The translations under genes were made by a program, and so were the position numbers. A stretch of 64,000 nucleotides of DNA. Origin: Arthrobacter sp. GTDB lineage: Bacteria > Actinomycetota > Actinomycetes > Actinomycetales > Micrococcaceae. Below the pieces are notes generated by a model. It was given only the letters and a program-made list of their open reading frames with translations. It was not told the origin of the DNA and did no database searches. The first letter of the stretch is position 1. Every line of letters starts with the position of its first letter. The DNA lies in NCBI GenBank assembly GCA_031277795.1, contig JAITLQ010000015.1:465667-529666 (forward strand). Direction: 5' to 3'. This document shows, one piece after another, positions 1-9,032 of this stretch.

Positions 1-1383
1 CTGGGCCACCGCACGCCGCAGGTGACGGGCAAGGCCGGCCACGTCATGGGCGCCGATGTGCTCTCGCGCTTCTCGGCACTCGCGACGGCCTCGCTCTTCC
101 TCGTGGTGGGCTCCGGCGTGGTGTCCGCGCTGATCCGCGTCGACTCCATCGACCAGCTCGGCACGCCCTACGGCATCCTCCTGCTGCTCAAGCTCTTCCT
201 CTCGGTGATCCTGGCGTTCCTTGGCCTGGCCCACCGCCGCGGCGTGATTCCGCGCCTGCGCGCCGGGGACCTCACGGCCCGCCGCGCGGCGTGGTCGGTC
301 ATCGGCGTGGAGGTGGCCATCATGTCCGCCGTGATGGGCCTGGCCACGGTCCTGGGCCGCACGGCGCCGCCGCTCTCCGAGGACCAGCCGGCCGACATGA
401 CCCCGGCTCGCCGCCTCACGGGCTACGAGCTGCCGCCCGAGCTGCACCTGCCCGAGTGGCTCACGGTGTGGCGCTTCGACTGGCTCTGGGTGGCCATCAT
501 CGTCTTCCTCGCCGTGGCCTACACGCGCTGGTTTATCCGGGTGCGCCGCCGCGGTGACGCGTGGAGCGTATGGCGCCTGATCAGCTTCTACGTGGGGCTC
601 GCCGCGCTGTTCTACATCACCTCCGGCGCCCCGGCGGTCTACGGCATGGTGCTCTTTTCCATGCACATGGTCGATCACATGGCGCTGACGATGGTGGCGC
701 CGTTCTTCCTGGTGGTCGGCTCGCCGATCGCGCTGGGGCTGAAGGCCATGGGCTCGCGGCAGGACGGCACGCGCGGCCCGCGAGAATGGACCCTCACCCT
801 CATCCATTCCAAGTTCGCGGCGTTCGTGACCCACCCGATCTTCGCCGCCGTGAACTTCGCCGGCTCGATCATCCTCTTCTACAACACCGACGTGTTCGGG
901 CTCTCCCTGCGCTACCACGTGGGCCACGAGCTGATGATCGTGCACTTCCTGCTGACCGGCTACATCTTTGCCGTCAACATGATCGGGCTCGACCCGCTGC
1001 CGCGCCGCGCCACCTATCCCATGCGCCTGGTGATGCTGCTGGCCACCATGGTCTTCCACGCGTTCTACGCCACGAGCATCATGGGCACCGAGGTGCTCAT
1101 CCAGCCCGATTGGTTCGGCAACCTCGGCCGCCCGTGGGGCGACTCCGCGATCGACGATCAGAAGGCCGGGGCAGGCGCCATGTGGGGCATCGGCGAGGTG
1201 CCGACCTTGCTCCTGGCGCTCGGCGTGGCGATCGGCTGGTCCAAGTCCGACGAGCGCGAGACCAAGCGCCGCGACCGCGAGGCCGATCGTTCGGGCGAGG
1301 CCGAGCTGAACGAGTACAACGACATGTTCGCCCGCCTCGCGGCGGCCGACGCCGAGCAGAAGCGCCGCACGGGCCGCAACTGA
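1..1383 (+). CDS. CopD-CtaG fusion membrane protein (5' end outside window)
   Basis: The reading frame is open from base 1, so the true start lies upstream and 460 residues are visible. The first ~110 residues are hydrophobic and resemble the end of a copper-resistance CopD domain. From about residue 130 there are repeated membrane segments with the HMVDHM motif typical of caa3 cytochrome oxidase assembly factor CtaG. The last ~40 residues are charged and probably cytoplasmic. CopD-CtaG fusions are common in actinobacteria and are thought to handle copper for respiratory oxidase assembly. A strong palindrome follows the stop by 2 bases. Which metal is carried is inference from the family. Confidence 0.85.
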   Translation: MGHRTPQVTGKAGHVMGADVLSRFSALATASLFLVVGSGVVSALIRVDSIDQLGTPYGILLLLKLFLSVILAFLGLAHRRGVIPRLRAGDLTARRAAWSVIGVEVAIMSAVMGLATVLGRTAPPLSEDQPADMTPARRLTGYELPPELHLPEWLTVWRFDWLWVAIIVFLAVAYTRWFIRVRRRGDAWSVWRLISFYVGLAALFYITSGAPAVYGMVLFSMHMVDHMALTMVAPFFLVVGSPIALGLKAMGSRQDGTRGPREWTLTLIHSKFAAFVTHPIFAAVNFAGSIILFYNTDVFGLSLRYHVGHELMIVHFLLTGYIFAVNMIGLDPLPRRATYPMRLVMLLATMVFHAFYATSIMGTEVLIQPDWFGNLGRPWGDSAIDDQKAGAGAMWGIGEVPTLLLALGVAIGWSKSDERETKRRDREADRSGEAELNEYNDMFARLAAADAEQKRRTGRN

Positions 1384-1385
1384 CG

Positions 1386-1434
1386 CTTCCCTGCCCGACG
1401 GCGGGTGGTGACCACCCGCCGTCGGGCAGGGAAG
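1386..1434. terminator. 24-bp-arm palindrome after the CopD-CtaG gene
   Basis: The arms are perfectly complementary over 24 bases around a single central G at 1410, starting 2 bases after the stop codon. They contain GCCCGACGGCGGGTGG and its inverse. There is no T-tract, so termination would be of the hairpin-only type. It is also one of the GCCCGACGGCGGG elements seen elsewhere in the window. Confidence 0.65.
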
Positions 1435-1496
1435 GCGGGCCCTACCTCCGCCCCTGGCCCCCGTCCGTCCCTCCTTCGCTTCCTCTTCCTTCCGAC

Positions 1497-1552
1497 ATCG
1501 GAGTGGGTTCGGTACGTTTTTTGGCCCAAAAGCGTACCGAACCCACTCCGAT
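1497..1552. repeat. 56-bp palindrome, copy A
   Basis: A near-perfect palindrome begins ATCGGAGTGGGTTCGG and ends in its inverse. A second version lies at 21547-21602. At arm position 14, C here pairs with G, whereas the other copy has T pairing with A, so the stem is preserved. It sits about 130 bp before the thioredoxin-NHL gene, between two genes on the same strand. Confidence 0.75.
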
Positions 1553-1682
1553 TTTGGTGTGTGGGGCGGGGTGCCGCTCCTGGTGTCGGGCGCCGCGGGG
1601 CGTCACGAATCCGGCCGGGAACAGCCAGCCGCCTACGATGGTTCTATCCACGTCAGCCGACAAGCGATTACGAGGTCCTTTC

Positions 1683-3605
1683 GTGTCCGAGAACACCACC
1701 ACCCTGCGCTCCGCCGTCCGTGTGCGCGCCTCCGAACTGACCGGCCGCGGCTGGTTGAACACGGGGGAAAAGTCCCTGGACCTCGAGTCCCTGCGCGGCA
1801 AGATCGTGCTGCTGGACTTTTGGACCTTCTGCTGCATCAACTGCCTCCACGTGCTGGACGAGCTGCGTCCGCTGGAGGAGGAGTACAAGGACGTCCTCGT
1901 GACCGTGGGCGTGCACTCGCCCAAGTTTGAGCACGAGGCCGATCCCGTGGCCCTGGCCCACGCCGTGGAGCGCTACGAGATCCACCACCCGGTCCTCGAT
2001 GATCCCGAGCTGGAGACCTGGCAGGCCTACACGGCCCGCGCGTGGCCCACGCTGGTCGTCATCGACCCCGAGGGCTACATCGTGGCCCACCTCTCCGGCG
2101 AGGGGCACGTGGCCGGCCTGAAGTCGCTCGTGGCCGAGCTGGTCGCCGAGCACGAGGCCAAGGGCACCCTGCACCGCGGCGACGGCCCCTACGTGGCGCC
2201 GCCGGCCCGCGAGGGCGACCTGCGCTTCCCGGGCTCCGCGATCGCGCTGCCCGACGGCCGCTTCCTGGTCCTGGACACCGGCCACCACCGCCTCGTGGTG
2301 CTCGGCAATGACCTCACCACCGTGGAGCAGGTGATCGGCTCCGGCACCAAGGGCTTCGTCGACGGCGCCGCGGACGTGGCCCGCTTCGACGAGCCGCAGG
2401 GCGCCACGGTGCTCCCGGCCGAGCTCGCGACCAAGGTGGGCTACGACGTGCTCGTCGCCGACACCGTCAACCACCGCCTGCGCGGCGTGAGCCTGGCCAC
2501 CGGCGAGGTCACCACCGTGGCGGGCAACGGCGTGCAGCGCCTGCTCGACGCGGAAAACGCCCGCGTGGCCGGCGCCTGGAGCCGCGCGCTCGGCACGGCG
2601 CCCCTGGAGACGAGCCTCTCCAGCCCGTGGGACGTCGCCTACTCGGAGAAGGCCGGCCGCGCGTTTGTGGCCATGGCCGGCACGCACCAGATCTTTGGCT
2701 TCGACCCGGCCACGGGCGAGGTCACCCTCGAGGCCGGCTCCGGCATCGAGGGCCTGCTGGACGGCTCCGCCGCCGAGTCGATGTTTGCGCAGACCTCCGG
2801 CCTGGCGCTGGACGCCAACGGCGACGTCTGGCTTGCCGACTCCGAGACTTCCTCCCTGCGCGTGCTGCGCCTGGCCGAGGACGGCACCGTGGCCTCCGTG
2901 GAGACCGGCGTGGGCGTTGGCCTCTACGACTTCGGCTTCCGCGACGGCGAAGCGGCCGACGCGCGCCTGCAGCACCCCCTGGGCGTGGCCGTGCTTCCCG
3001 ACGGCTCACTGGCCATCGCGGACACCTACAACGGCGCTGTGCGCCGCTACGACCCCGCCACGCGGACCGTGGGCACGCTGGCCCGCGGCCTGGCCGAGCC
3101 CTCCGAGGTGCTCGTGGATACGAGCGTCGAGGGCGATCCCGTCCTGGTGGTCGTGGAGACCAACGGCCACCACCTCGTCCGCCTGCCGCTGCCCCACGAG
3201 GTGGCCGTGGTGGACGAGGGCGCCTCGCAGTCCCAGCGCCCCCGCACCTCCGTGGCGCCCGGCGCGCACGAGATCACCGTCCGCTTCTCCGCCCCCGCCG
3301 GCCAGAAGCTCGACGAGCGCTGGGGCGACCCCACGCAGCTGAAGATCTCCTCCTCCCCGGAGGAGCTGCTGCTCGAGGGCGCCGGCACCTCGCAGGGCCT
3401 CACGCGCACGCTCGTGCTGAACCCGGAGATCGCCGAGGGCGTCCTGCACATCACGGCGCGCGCGGCGTCCTGCGACGGCGAGAAGGGTCAGCCCATCCCG
3501 GACCACGCGGCCTGCCACCTCTACCAGCAGGACTGGGGCATCCCGGTGCTGCAGGTCGAGGGCGGCGAGGACCGCCTGGACCTCGATCTGCGCGGCGTGA
3601 ACTAG
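1683..3605 (+). CDS. Thioredoxin-like/NHL-repeat protein
   Basis: This 640-residue protein starts with a thioredoxin/TlpA-like domain (about residues 20-170) that has a CINC redox motif at 51-54. It is followed by an NHL-type beta-propeller and a C-terminal beta-rich domain. The architecture matches NHL-domain thioredoxin family proteins related to NHLRC2. No signal peptide is visible, so a cytoplasmic disulfide-exchange role is likely; the substrate is unknown. The GTG at 1683 was chosen because GAGG lies 8 bases upstream and the thioredoxin domain begins soon after. The much longer open frame upstream runs antisense-like through the CopD-CtaG gene and is not coding. Confidence 0.85.
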   Translation: MSENTTTLRSAVRVRASELTGRGWLNTGEKSLDLESLRGKIVLLDFWTFCCINCLHVLDELRPLEEEYKDVLVTVGVHSPKFEHEADPVALAHAVERYEIHHPVLDDPELETWQAYTARAWPTLVVIDPEGYIVAHLSGEGHVAGLKSLVAELVAEHEAKGTLHRGDGPYVAPPAREGDLRFPGSAIALPDGRFLVLDTGHHRLVVLGNDLTTVEQVIGSGTKGFVDGAADVARFDEPQGATVLPAELATKVGYDVLVADTVNHRLRGVSLATGEVTTVAGNGVQRLLDAENARVAGAWSRALGTAPLETSLSSPWDVAYSEKAGRAFVAMAGTHQIFGFDPATGEVTLEAGSGIEGLLDGSAAESMFAQTSGLALDANGDVWLADSETSSLRVLRLAEDGTVASVETGVGVGLYDFGFRDGEAADARLQHPLGVAVLPDGSLAIADTYNGAVRRYDPATRTVGTLARGLAEPSEVLVDTSVEGDPVLVVVETNGHHLVRLPLPHEVAVVDEGASQSQRPRTSVAPGAHEITVRFSAPAGQKLDERWGDPTQLKISSSPEELLLEGAGTSQGLTRTLVLNPEIAEGVLHITARAASCDGEKGQPIPDHAACHLYQQDWGIPVLQVEGGEDRLDLDLRGVN

Positions 3606-3646
3606 GCTCCAAGGCCCCAGCGCCCGACGCCGCACGGTCGCGTTAG

Positions 3647-3680
3647 ACGCGCCCCTCGCCTTTGGGTGAGGGGCGCGTTT
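3647..3680 (+). terminator. Hairpin terminator after the thioredoxin-NHL gene
   Basis: A 14-bp stem (ACGCGCCCCTC... paired with ...GAGGGGCGCGT, one G-U pair) closes a TTTG loop 42 bases after the stop codon and ends in TTT. It is a conventional rho-independent shape with a short T-run. The rest of 3606-3970 shows no gene. Confidence 0.7.
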
Positions 3681-3970
3681 GCGTCCCCGCCGCGGCCTGC
3701 CCGCGTAATGACCGGTAGGCGAGGGAATCGACCCGATCCGGCCCGGTTTTCGGACCGTGAGCGAGCACCGAAGCGAGCTCCCAGGCGTGCCCCGCGCTTC
3801 CCTCACCCGGCCCGCGCGCCGGTGAGGCTGCCCACGAAACCCTTCCGTCCGCCGTCGTGCGGTGGCAGTATGGAGGCAACCTCCCAAACTTCCTGATCAA
3901 GGACGGCGATCGCCATGCTTACCCCGGTCACCCCACGAGAGACCGAGGAAGCAGCACAGGGGAGGCGCCC

Positions 3971-5311
3971 ATGAGCCGCATGTTTGCCTCGCTCTCGGAG
4001 CGCAACTACCGCGTCTGGTTTGCCGGCGGCCTCGTGTCCAACGTCGGCACGTGGATGCAGCGCATCGCCCAGGACTGGCTGGTGCTCACCCAGCTCACCG
4101 ACCACTCGGGCACGGCCACGGGCATCGTCACTGGCCTGCAGTTCCTGCCGATCCTGCTGCTCTCGCCCTATGCGGGCCTCATCGCGGACCGCATGTCCAA
4201 GCTCAAGATGCTCAAGATCACGCAGGCCGCCTCCGGTGTCCTGGCGCTGTTGCTCGGCCTCCTCGTGCTCACGGACGTGGCGCAGCTGTGGCACGTCTAC
4301 ATCATCGCTGGCCTGCTCGGCGTGGTGGCCGCGTTCGACGGGCCGCCCCGCCAGGCCCTCGTCAACGACCTGGTGCCGCACCGCCTCGTTCCCAACGCCG
4401 TCTCGCTCAATGCCACGAGCTTCAACGCCGCGCGCCTGGCCGGCCCCGGCATCGCCGGCCTCCTCATCGCACTCATCGGCACGGGCTGGCTCTTCCTGCT
4501 CAACGCCGCGAGCTACGTGGCCGTCATCATCGCGCTGTCGGCCATGAAGGAAAAGAACTTCTACGGAACGCAGAAGCGCGTTCCCCGCTCCAAGGGGCAG
4601 GTCCGCGCGGGCGTGAGGTACGTCCTCGGCAGCCCCACGCTGATCATGATCTTTGTCGTGGCGTTTGTGGTGGGCACCTTCGGCCTGAACTTCCAGATCT
4701 ACAACGCGGTCATGACCACCACGGTCTTCAACCAGGGCCCCGAGGCGTACGGCTTCGTCGGCACCATCATGGCGATCGGCACGCTCGGCGGCGCCCTGCT
4801 CGCGGCGCGGCGGCAGGGCTCGCGGATCAAGTACGCCGTGGGCGGCGCGCTGGTCTTCGGCGTGTTCGCGATCGCGGCGGCGTACAGCCCGCAGTTCTGG
4901 CTCTTCGCACTGCTGCTGATCCCCACGGGCCTCGCGTCCATCACGTTCCTGAACTCCGCCAACGTCACGGTGCAGATGAACGTGGAGCCCGCGTACCGCG
5001 GCCGCGTCATGGCGCTGTACATGATGGTGCTGCAGGGCGGCACGCCGATCGGCGCCCCGCTCATGGGCTGGGTGGCCGAAACCTTCGGCGCCCGCGCGTC
5101 CCTCGCCCTGGGCGGCGGGCTCTCGCTGCTCGCGGCGCTGTGGGCCATCTTCTACTGGGCGCGCCACCACCGCGGTGAGCTGGGCGGACGGCTTCGCCTC
5201 TACCGCGACCAGCTGCGCGAGCGCGTCCTGCCCCACCGCGGCGACGACGAGGAACCCGAGCCCGGCGGGGCGTCCGGGGCCGGGCCCGAGGCCGGGCCGA
5301 AGCCGGCCTGA
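3971..5311 (+). CDS. MFS exporter (DHA3/EntS-like)
   Basis: The 446-residue protein has about twelve hydrophobic segments and the N-terminal pattern NYRVWFAGGLVSNVGTWMQ typical of the MFS_3/EntS-like drug and siderophore exporters. The ATG at 3971 has GGGGAGGC just upstream; the longer open frame starting near 3857 has no such support. The C-terminal ~30 residues are rich in Pro, Gly and Glu. It is followed by the inverted repeat at 5343-5403 and a convergent operon. The substrate cannot be told from the sequence. Confidence 0.85.
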   Translation: MSRMFASLSERNYRVWFAGGLVSNVGTWMQRIAQDWLVLTQLTDHSGTATGIVTGLQFLPILLLSPYAGLIADRMSKLKMLKITQAASGVLALLLGLLVLTDVAQLWHVYIIAGLLGVVAAFDGPPRQALVNDLVPHRLVPNAVSLNATSFNAARLAGPGIAGLLIALIGTGWLFLLNAASYVAVIIALSAMKEKNFYGTQKRVPRSKGQVRAGVRYVLGSPTLIMIFVVAFVVGTFGLNFQIYNAVMTTTVFNQGPEAYGFVGTIMAIGTLGGALLAARRQGSRIKYAVGGALVFGVFAIAAAYSPQFWLFALLLIPTGLASITFLNSANVTVQMNVEPAYRGRVMALYMMVLQGGTPIGAPLMGWVAETFGARASLALGGGLSLLAALWAIFYWARHHRGELGGRLRLYRDQLRERVLPHRGDDEEPEPGGASGAGPEAGPKPA

Positions 5312-5342
5312 GCCGCGCTGTTTCTCGCCCGGGCTGCGTTTT

Positions 5343-5403
5343 CTCACGGCCAACACGTTTTCTCACGATGAAGGTGACCGTGAGAAAACGCGTTGGCCGT
5401 GAG
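5343..5403. repeat. Long inverted repeat between convergent genes
   Basis: The arms 5343-5367 and 5379-5403 are 25 bases each with a single mismatch and an 11-base loop. Each contains CGTTTTCTCACG or its complement. It lies between the MFS gene (+) and the GyrI-like gene (-), so it could act as a bidirectional terminator. There is no T-tract. It runs directly into the tandem repeat that follows. Confidence 0.75.
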
Positions 5404-5520
5404 TTTCTGGTGCCCGACGGCGGGCGGCCGCGAGTTCTGGTGCCCGACGGCGGGCGGCCGCGAGTTCTGGTGCCCGACGGCGGGCGGCCGCGAGTTCTGG
5501 TGCCCGACGGCGGGCGGCCG
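5401..5520. repeat. Four tandem 30-bp units
   Basis: Four head-to-tail units of 30 bp, each carrying TGCCCGACGGCGGGCGGCCG, occupy 5401-5430, 5431-5460, 5461-5490 and 5491-5520. Units 2-4 are identical; the first differs only at its left end. They are a local amplification of the GCCCGACGGCGGG word found elsewhere between genes. There are no spacers, so it is not CRISPR. Confidence 0.9.
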
Positions 5521-5555
5521 CGTTCGACGCGTCGCAGCGGGGTGTGGCGCGGGGC

Positions 5556-6254
5556 TCAGCCGAGCGGCCGCACCGGCTGCCGCAGCACGGTGCGCAGCTT
5601 CTCCGGGGCGGTCCGCCGCGGATCGGAGAGGTAGACCTCGTGGTGGGGGCCGTTGAACGTGAGTCCCACGCCCGGCATGAGTTCGTGGTGTAGGCGTTCG
5701 AGGGTGGGCGCCTCGTCGTCGTAGGAGCCGACGTGCAGGATCTGCAGGCAGCGCCCCTCGTCCAGCTCGATCACGCGGAGCGCGTCCCAGACCAGGCCCG
5801 GCTTCTTGGCGGACGCCGCCGCGAGGCCCTCCTCGAGGTCCCGGGCCGCGACCTCCGCCGGGAGCGGGAGCAGCATGGTCCAGTCCCAGGAGTCTTTCTC
5901 CCGGCGGGCGAACGCGCCCGGGTCGGGTGCCGTCCACAGGCCCTCGAGCGGGCCGACGACCCACGCGGCGCCCGTGCGCCGCTTGAGTTCGGCACGCACC
6001 GAGTACGCGCCCGTGTAGAGCAGCTCGAGGGCATCCGCGTAGGCGGCCGAGGTGTTCGGATCGCCGTGGCCGTCCACGGACAGGTAACGCGCGGCCGGGA
6101 CGGTGACCTCCACGAAGTGCTGGCGCCCCGGGCAGTAGAGCTCCGGAAAGCGGGATTTCAGGTCGATGCGCTCGGCGGCTCCCGCCGTCCCCCGCGGTTG
6201 AGCCGGAGCGGGCGCCCCGCCGGAATCCGGTGCGGCCGGCACGCGGAAACTCAC
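5556..6254 (-). CDS. GyrI-like small-molecule-binding domain protein
   Basis: This 232-residue soluble protein matches the GyrI-like/SOUL ligand-binding fold. It has the pattern AARYLSVDGHGDPN near residue 55, an internal LELLYTGAYSVR segment, and a C-terminal HHEVYLSDPRR motif characteristic of stand-alone GyrI-like proteins. No DNA-binding domain is present. Its ATG overlaps the stop of the AmiS/UreI-like gene by 4 bases, so it is probably translated from the same message. Family members bind hydrophobic small molecules; the ligand here is unknown. Confidence 0.75.
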   Translation of the reverse strand: MSFRVPAAPDSGGAPAPAQPRGTAGAAERIDLKSRFPELYCPGRQHFVEVTVPAARYLSVDGHGDPNTSAAYADALELLYTGAYSVRAELKRRTGAAWVVGPLEGLWTAPDPGAFARREKDSWDWTMLLPLPAEVAARDLEEGLAAASAKKPGLVWDALRVIELDEGRCLQILHVGSYDDEAPTLERLHHELMPGVGLTFNGPHHEVYLSDPRRTAPEKLRTVLRQPVRPLG

Positions 6255-7060
6255 CCCCTGATCGCTTCTGCACCCGCTCCGGGGCGGTGCAAAGGCGGCT
6301 GAGCGGATGCAGAAGCGCCTTCGGGGGTGCGAATCGCGGATGCGGATGCGGTGGGGCCCGTGCCGTCGACCGCGACCGCGGCTTCAGCCTGGCTGGCCGC
6401 ACCAGAGCCCGAGGCCCCGGCCGCGTCGCCGGCGCTCACGCCCACGCCGGCGCTCACGCCCACGCCGGCGCGCCCCAGCGCCCAGGACAGCGCCACGCCC
6501 AGCGCGGCCGCCACGAGGACAAGCACCACGAACCACCCCTGCCCGCCCGGCCACGCGGCCTCGAGGCGCAGGAGCCCCGGGACCGTCGCGGAGAGCTGGC
6601 CGCCCAGGATCAGCAACCAGCCAAGCACGGCGGGAAGCGAGGCGCCGCCGAGGCGCGTGATCCCGAGCCCCTGCAGGGCAAAGAAGCCGCCCCACATGAG
6701 GGCCCAGAGCCACCACGACGCGGCGAAGGCCGGGTCGGTGCGCAGCGCGAGCAGGCCCTCGAGCACCGCCACCACGGCCACGAAGCCGCTGAAGAGACCG
6801 AACGCCTTCCCCGAGTTCCCGCGCAGCGCGTCCACGCCCACCCACACGTACGTGAAGCCGAAGAGATAGATCGGCGCGTACGTGGCGGCGGCGCCCGGGG
6901 TCCCGTGATCCAGCACGAGCCCCAGCGTCGGCAGGACCAGCTGCGCCCCGCCCACCAGCAGATTCAGCGGCGCGGCGGAGCGCCCCGACGCGTGACCAAG
7001 CAGCCCCAGGCCGTTGACCAGCAACACCGCTCCGATGAGCAGCAACCCCACATCACCCAT
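6251..7060 (-). CDS. AmiS/UreI-family amide or urea channel with long tail
   Basis: The 269-residue protein has about six hydrophobic segments in its first ~200 residues and motifs of the AmiS/UreI family (GDVGLLLIGAVLLVNGL at the N-terminus, FGFTYVWVG in the middle). That family conducts urea or short-chain amides. About 70 C-terminal residues form an Ala/Gly/Ser/Pro-rich tail with a duplicated GVGVSA unit; this is unusual because UreI proteins are normally ~195 residues. The start at 7060 lies 8 bases after the stop of the HerA-like gene. No urease or amidase lies next to it. Confidence 0.8.
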   Translation of the reverse strand: MGDVGLLLIGAVLLVNGLGLLGHASGRSAAPLNLLVGGAQLVLPTLGLVLDHGTPGAAATYAPIYLFGFTYVWVGVDALRGNSGKAFGLFSGFVAVVAVLEGLLALRTDPAFAASWWLWALMWGGFFALQGLGITRLGGASLPAVLGWLLILGGQLSATVPGLLRLEAAWPGGQGWFVVLVLVAAALGVALSWALGRAGVGVSAGVGVSAGDAAGASGSGAASQAEAAVAVDGTGPTASASAIRTPEGASASAQPPLHRPGAGAEAIRG

Positions 7061-7068
7061 GCCGGGCC

Positions 7069-8829
7069 TCAGCGGCGCTTGCGCCGGGACGTGCCGAACA
7101 TGCCGCGCACGATCTCGTTGCCGAGCGTCTGCAGCACGTTCACGGCGGCCTTGCCGATCTGGTCGCCCAGCCCGCCGCCGCGCGGCGCCGGCGCCTTGGT
7201 GGGCGGCAGGCTCAGCGCGTCGTCGGCCTTCTTGCGGGAACGGCTCGACGGCGCGGGTGAGCTGGGTGCCGGGGCGCTCGGGGCGGGCGCGGCCGGGGCG
7301 GGCAGGCCGAGGATCTCGGCCTCGATCCTCCGTGCCTCGGCATCGATGTCGGCCTGGGACTGGCCGGGCGCCGGCAAGGCCCCGCCCACCGAGCCGCCCG
7401 TGCTGGGAGCCTGGCTGGCCGTGGAACCCGCGCCAGCGGCGTCGGGCACCGAAGCGCCGGAAGCGCCGGCCGGCGCGGCGGCGCTCAGCCGCTCGAACGC
7501 CGACTCGCGATCCGTGGCGGTGCCGTACTGCTGCAGCAGCGCGGAGGCGGCCACGGCGGCGTCCACCGCGGAGGCCTCCGAGGCGCCCATGCGCGAGCGA
7601 GGGCTCCACAGCTTGGTCCATGCGACGGGGCTCGGGGCGCCCTTATCGTTCATGACGGTCACGACGGCCTCGCCCGTGCCGAGGGTGGTCAGCACCTCGG
7701 CGAGGTCGTAGTCGGAGACGGGGTAGGTGGAGACCGTGGCCTTGAGGGCCTTGGCGTCCTCCGGGGTGAAGGCGCGCAGGGCGTGCTGGACGCGATTGGC
7801 CAGCTGGCCCAGCACCTCGCCTGGCACATCGGTGGGGTTCTGCGTCACGAAGAACAGGCCGATGCCCTTGGAACGGATGAGCCGAACGGTGGTGGCGATC
7901 TGCTGCAGGAAGGCCTTGGACGCGCCGTTGAAGAGCAGGTGCGCCTCGTCGAGGAAGAACACCAGCTTGGGCTTGTCGGCGTCGCCCACCTCGGGCAGCT
8001 CGGCGAAGAGGTCGGCGAGCAGCCACATCATGAACGTGGAAGTCAGCAGTGGCTTCTGCAGCAGGGTGGGCAGCTCGAGGCACGTGATGACGCCGCGGCC
8101 GTCCGGCGCCTGGCGCAGCAGCTCGGCCGAATCGAACTCCGGCAGGCCGAAGAACTGATCGAGCCCCTGGGCCTCGAGGTTGATGAGCCCGCGCAGGATC
8201 ACGCCGGCCGTGGCGGAGGAGAGGCCGCCGAGCTCCTTGAGCTCCGGCTTGCCCTCGTCCGAGGTCAGATGCGTGATGACGGCGCGCAGGTCCTTGAGGT
8301 CATCGAGCAGGAGGCCGCGCTGATCGGCGTAGTGGAAGATCAGCTGCAGGCTGGACTCCTGCGTCTCGTTGAGGTCCATGACGCGCGAGAGCAGCAGCGG
8401 CCCGAAGGACGTCACCGTGGCGCGCACCGGGGCGCCCTTGCCGTCGCCGCCGAGCGCCAGGAACTCCACGGGGTAGTTGGCGGCGGTCCAGTCCATGCCC
8501 ACGCTGGCGGTGCGGGCCAACAGCTTCTCATTGCCCTCGCCCGGCGTGATGAGGCCCGTCAGGTCGCCCTTGATGTCCGCGAGAAAGACGGGGACGCCGG
8601 CGGCGCAGAGCTGCTCGGCCATGAGCTGCAGCGTGATGGTCTTGCCCGTGCCGGTCGCGCCGGCCACGAGGCCGTGGCGGTTCATCATGCCGAGCGGCAG
8701 CTTGACCTGCGCGTCGGCGTACGTGGTCCCGTCCACCACGGCGGCGCCGATGGTCAGGGCGGGGGCATCGATGGCGTAGCCGTCGCGGATCGTGGCGACC
8801 CGTTCCTCGGCGCTCTTAGTGGCACTCAT
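7069..8829 (-). CDS. HerA-like ATPase (DUF853 family)
   Basis: The 586-residue protein has a Walker A motif GATGTGKT at residues 57-64 and a Walker B LVFFLDEAH at 289-297, in the arrangement of the HerA/FtsK-related DUF853 family. These are putative DNA-translocating or helicase-like ATPases of unclear role. A Pro/Ala-rich linker follows around residue 420-520 and the basic C-terminus ends in GTSRRKRR. ATG 8829 was chosen because the MSATKSAEER start precedes the conserved domain directly; the open frame continues upstream without support. It is first in a three-gene operon. Confidence 0.85.
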   Translation of the reverse strand: MSATKSAEERVATIRDGYAIDAPALTIGAAVVDGTTYADAQVKLPLGMMNRHGLVAGATGTGKTITLQLMAEQLCAAGVPVFLADIKGDLTGLITPGEGNEKLLARTASVGMDWTAANYPVEFLALGGDGKGAPVRATVTSFGPLLLSRVMDLNETQESSLQLIFHYADQRGLLLDDLKDLRAVITHLTSDEGKPELKELGGLSSATAGVILRGLINLEAQGLDQFFGLPEFDSAELLRQAPDGRGVITCLELPTLLQKPLLTSTFMMWLLADLFAELPEVGDADKPKLVFFLDEAHLLFNGASKAFLQQIATTVRLIRSKGIGLFFVTQNPTDVPGEVLGQLANRVQHALRAFTPEDAKALKATVSTYPVSDYDLAEVLTTLGTGEAVVTVMNDKGAPSPVAWTKLWSPRSRMGASEASAVDAAVAASALLQQYGTATDRESAFERLSAAAPAGASGASVPDAAGAGSTASQAPSTGGSVGGALPAPGQSQADIDAEARRIEAEILGLPAPAAPAPSAPAPSSPAPSSRSRKKADDALSLPPTKAPAPRGGGLGDQIGKAAVNVLQTLGNEIVRGMFGTSRRKRR

Positions 8830-8963
8830 GGGCCACAGTCTAGGGACAGAAGGTGACGCGGCCCACGCATCCTGGCCACGCGTCGTCGTGCCGCGGGGGG
8901 AATGGAGGGAAGGCCCGACGGCGCGTGGCCGGGGCCGCGCCCCGGGTCGCCTCCCCGGCGACT

Positions 8964-9021
8964 CCCCACGCATCCACCAGATCCACTGCAGTCCCCGCGG
9001 GGAACCGGTGGAATCGTGGGG
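8964..9021 (-). terminator. Imperfect hairpin downstream of the AEC gene
   Basis: CCCCACG-CAT-CCACC pairs with GGTGG-AAT-CGTGGGG, and an inner perfect palindrome TCCCCGCGGGGA sits at 8992-9003. It lies just 3' of the AEC transporter stop and upstream of the HerA-like gene, so it is a plausible terminator between them. Confidence 0.5.
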
Positions 9022-9032
9022 AATGACCGGGC

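Noticed and set aside
561-1682. Long upstream extension of the thioredoxin-NHL frame
   Set aside because: It is an out-of-frame reading of the CopD-CtaG gene and crosses two palindromes; the protein family starts at 1683.
5401-5520. Short CRISPR-like array
   Set aside because: The four 30-bp units are directly adjacent with no spacers, and no cas gene is nearby.
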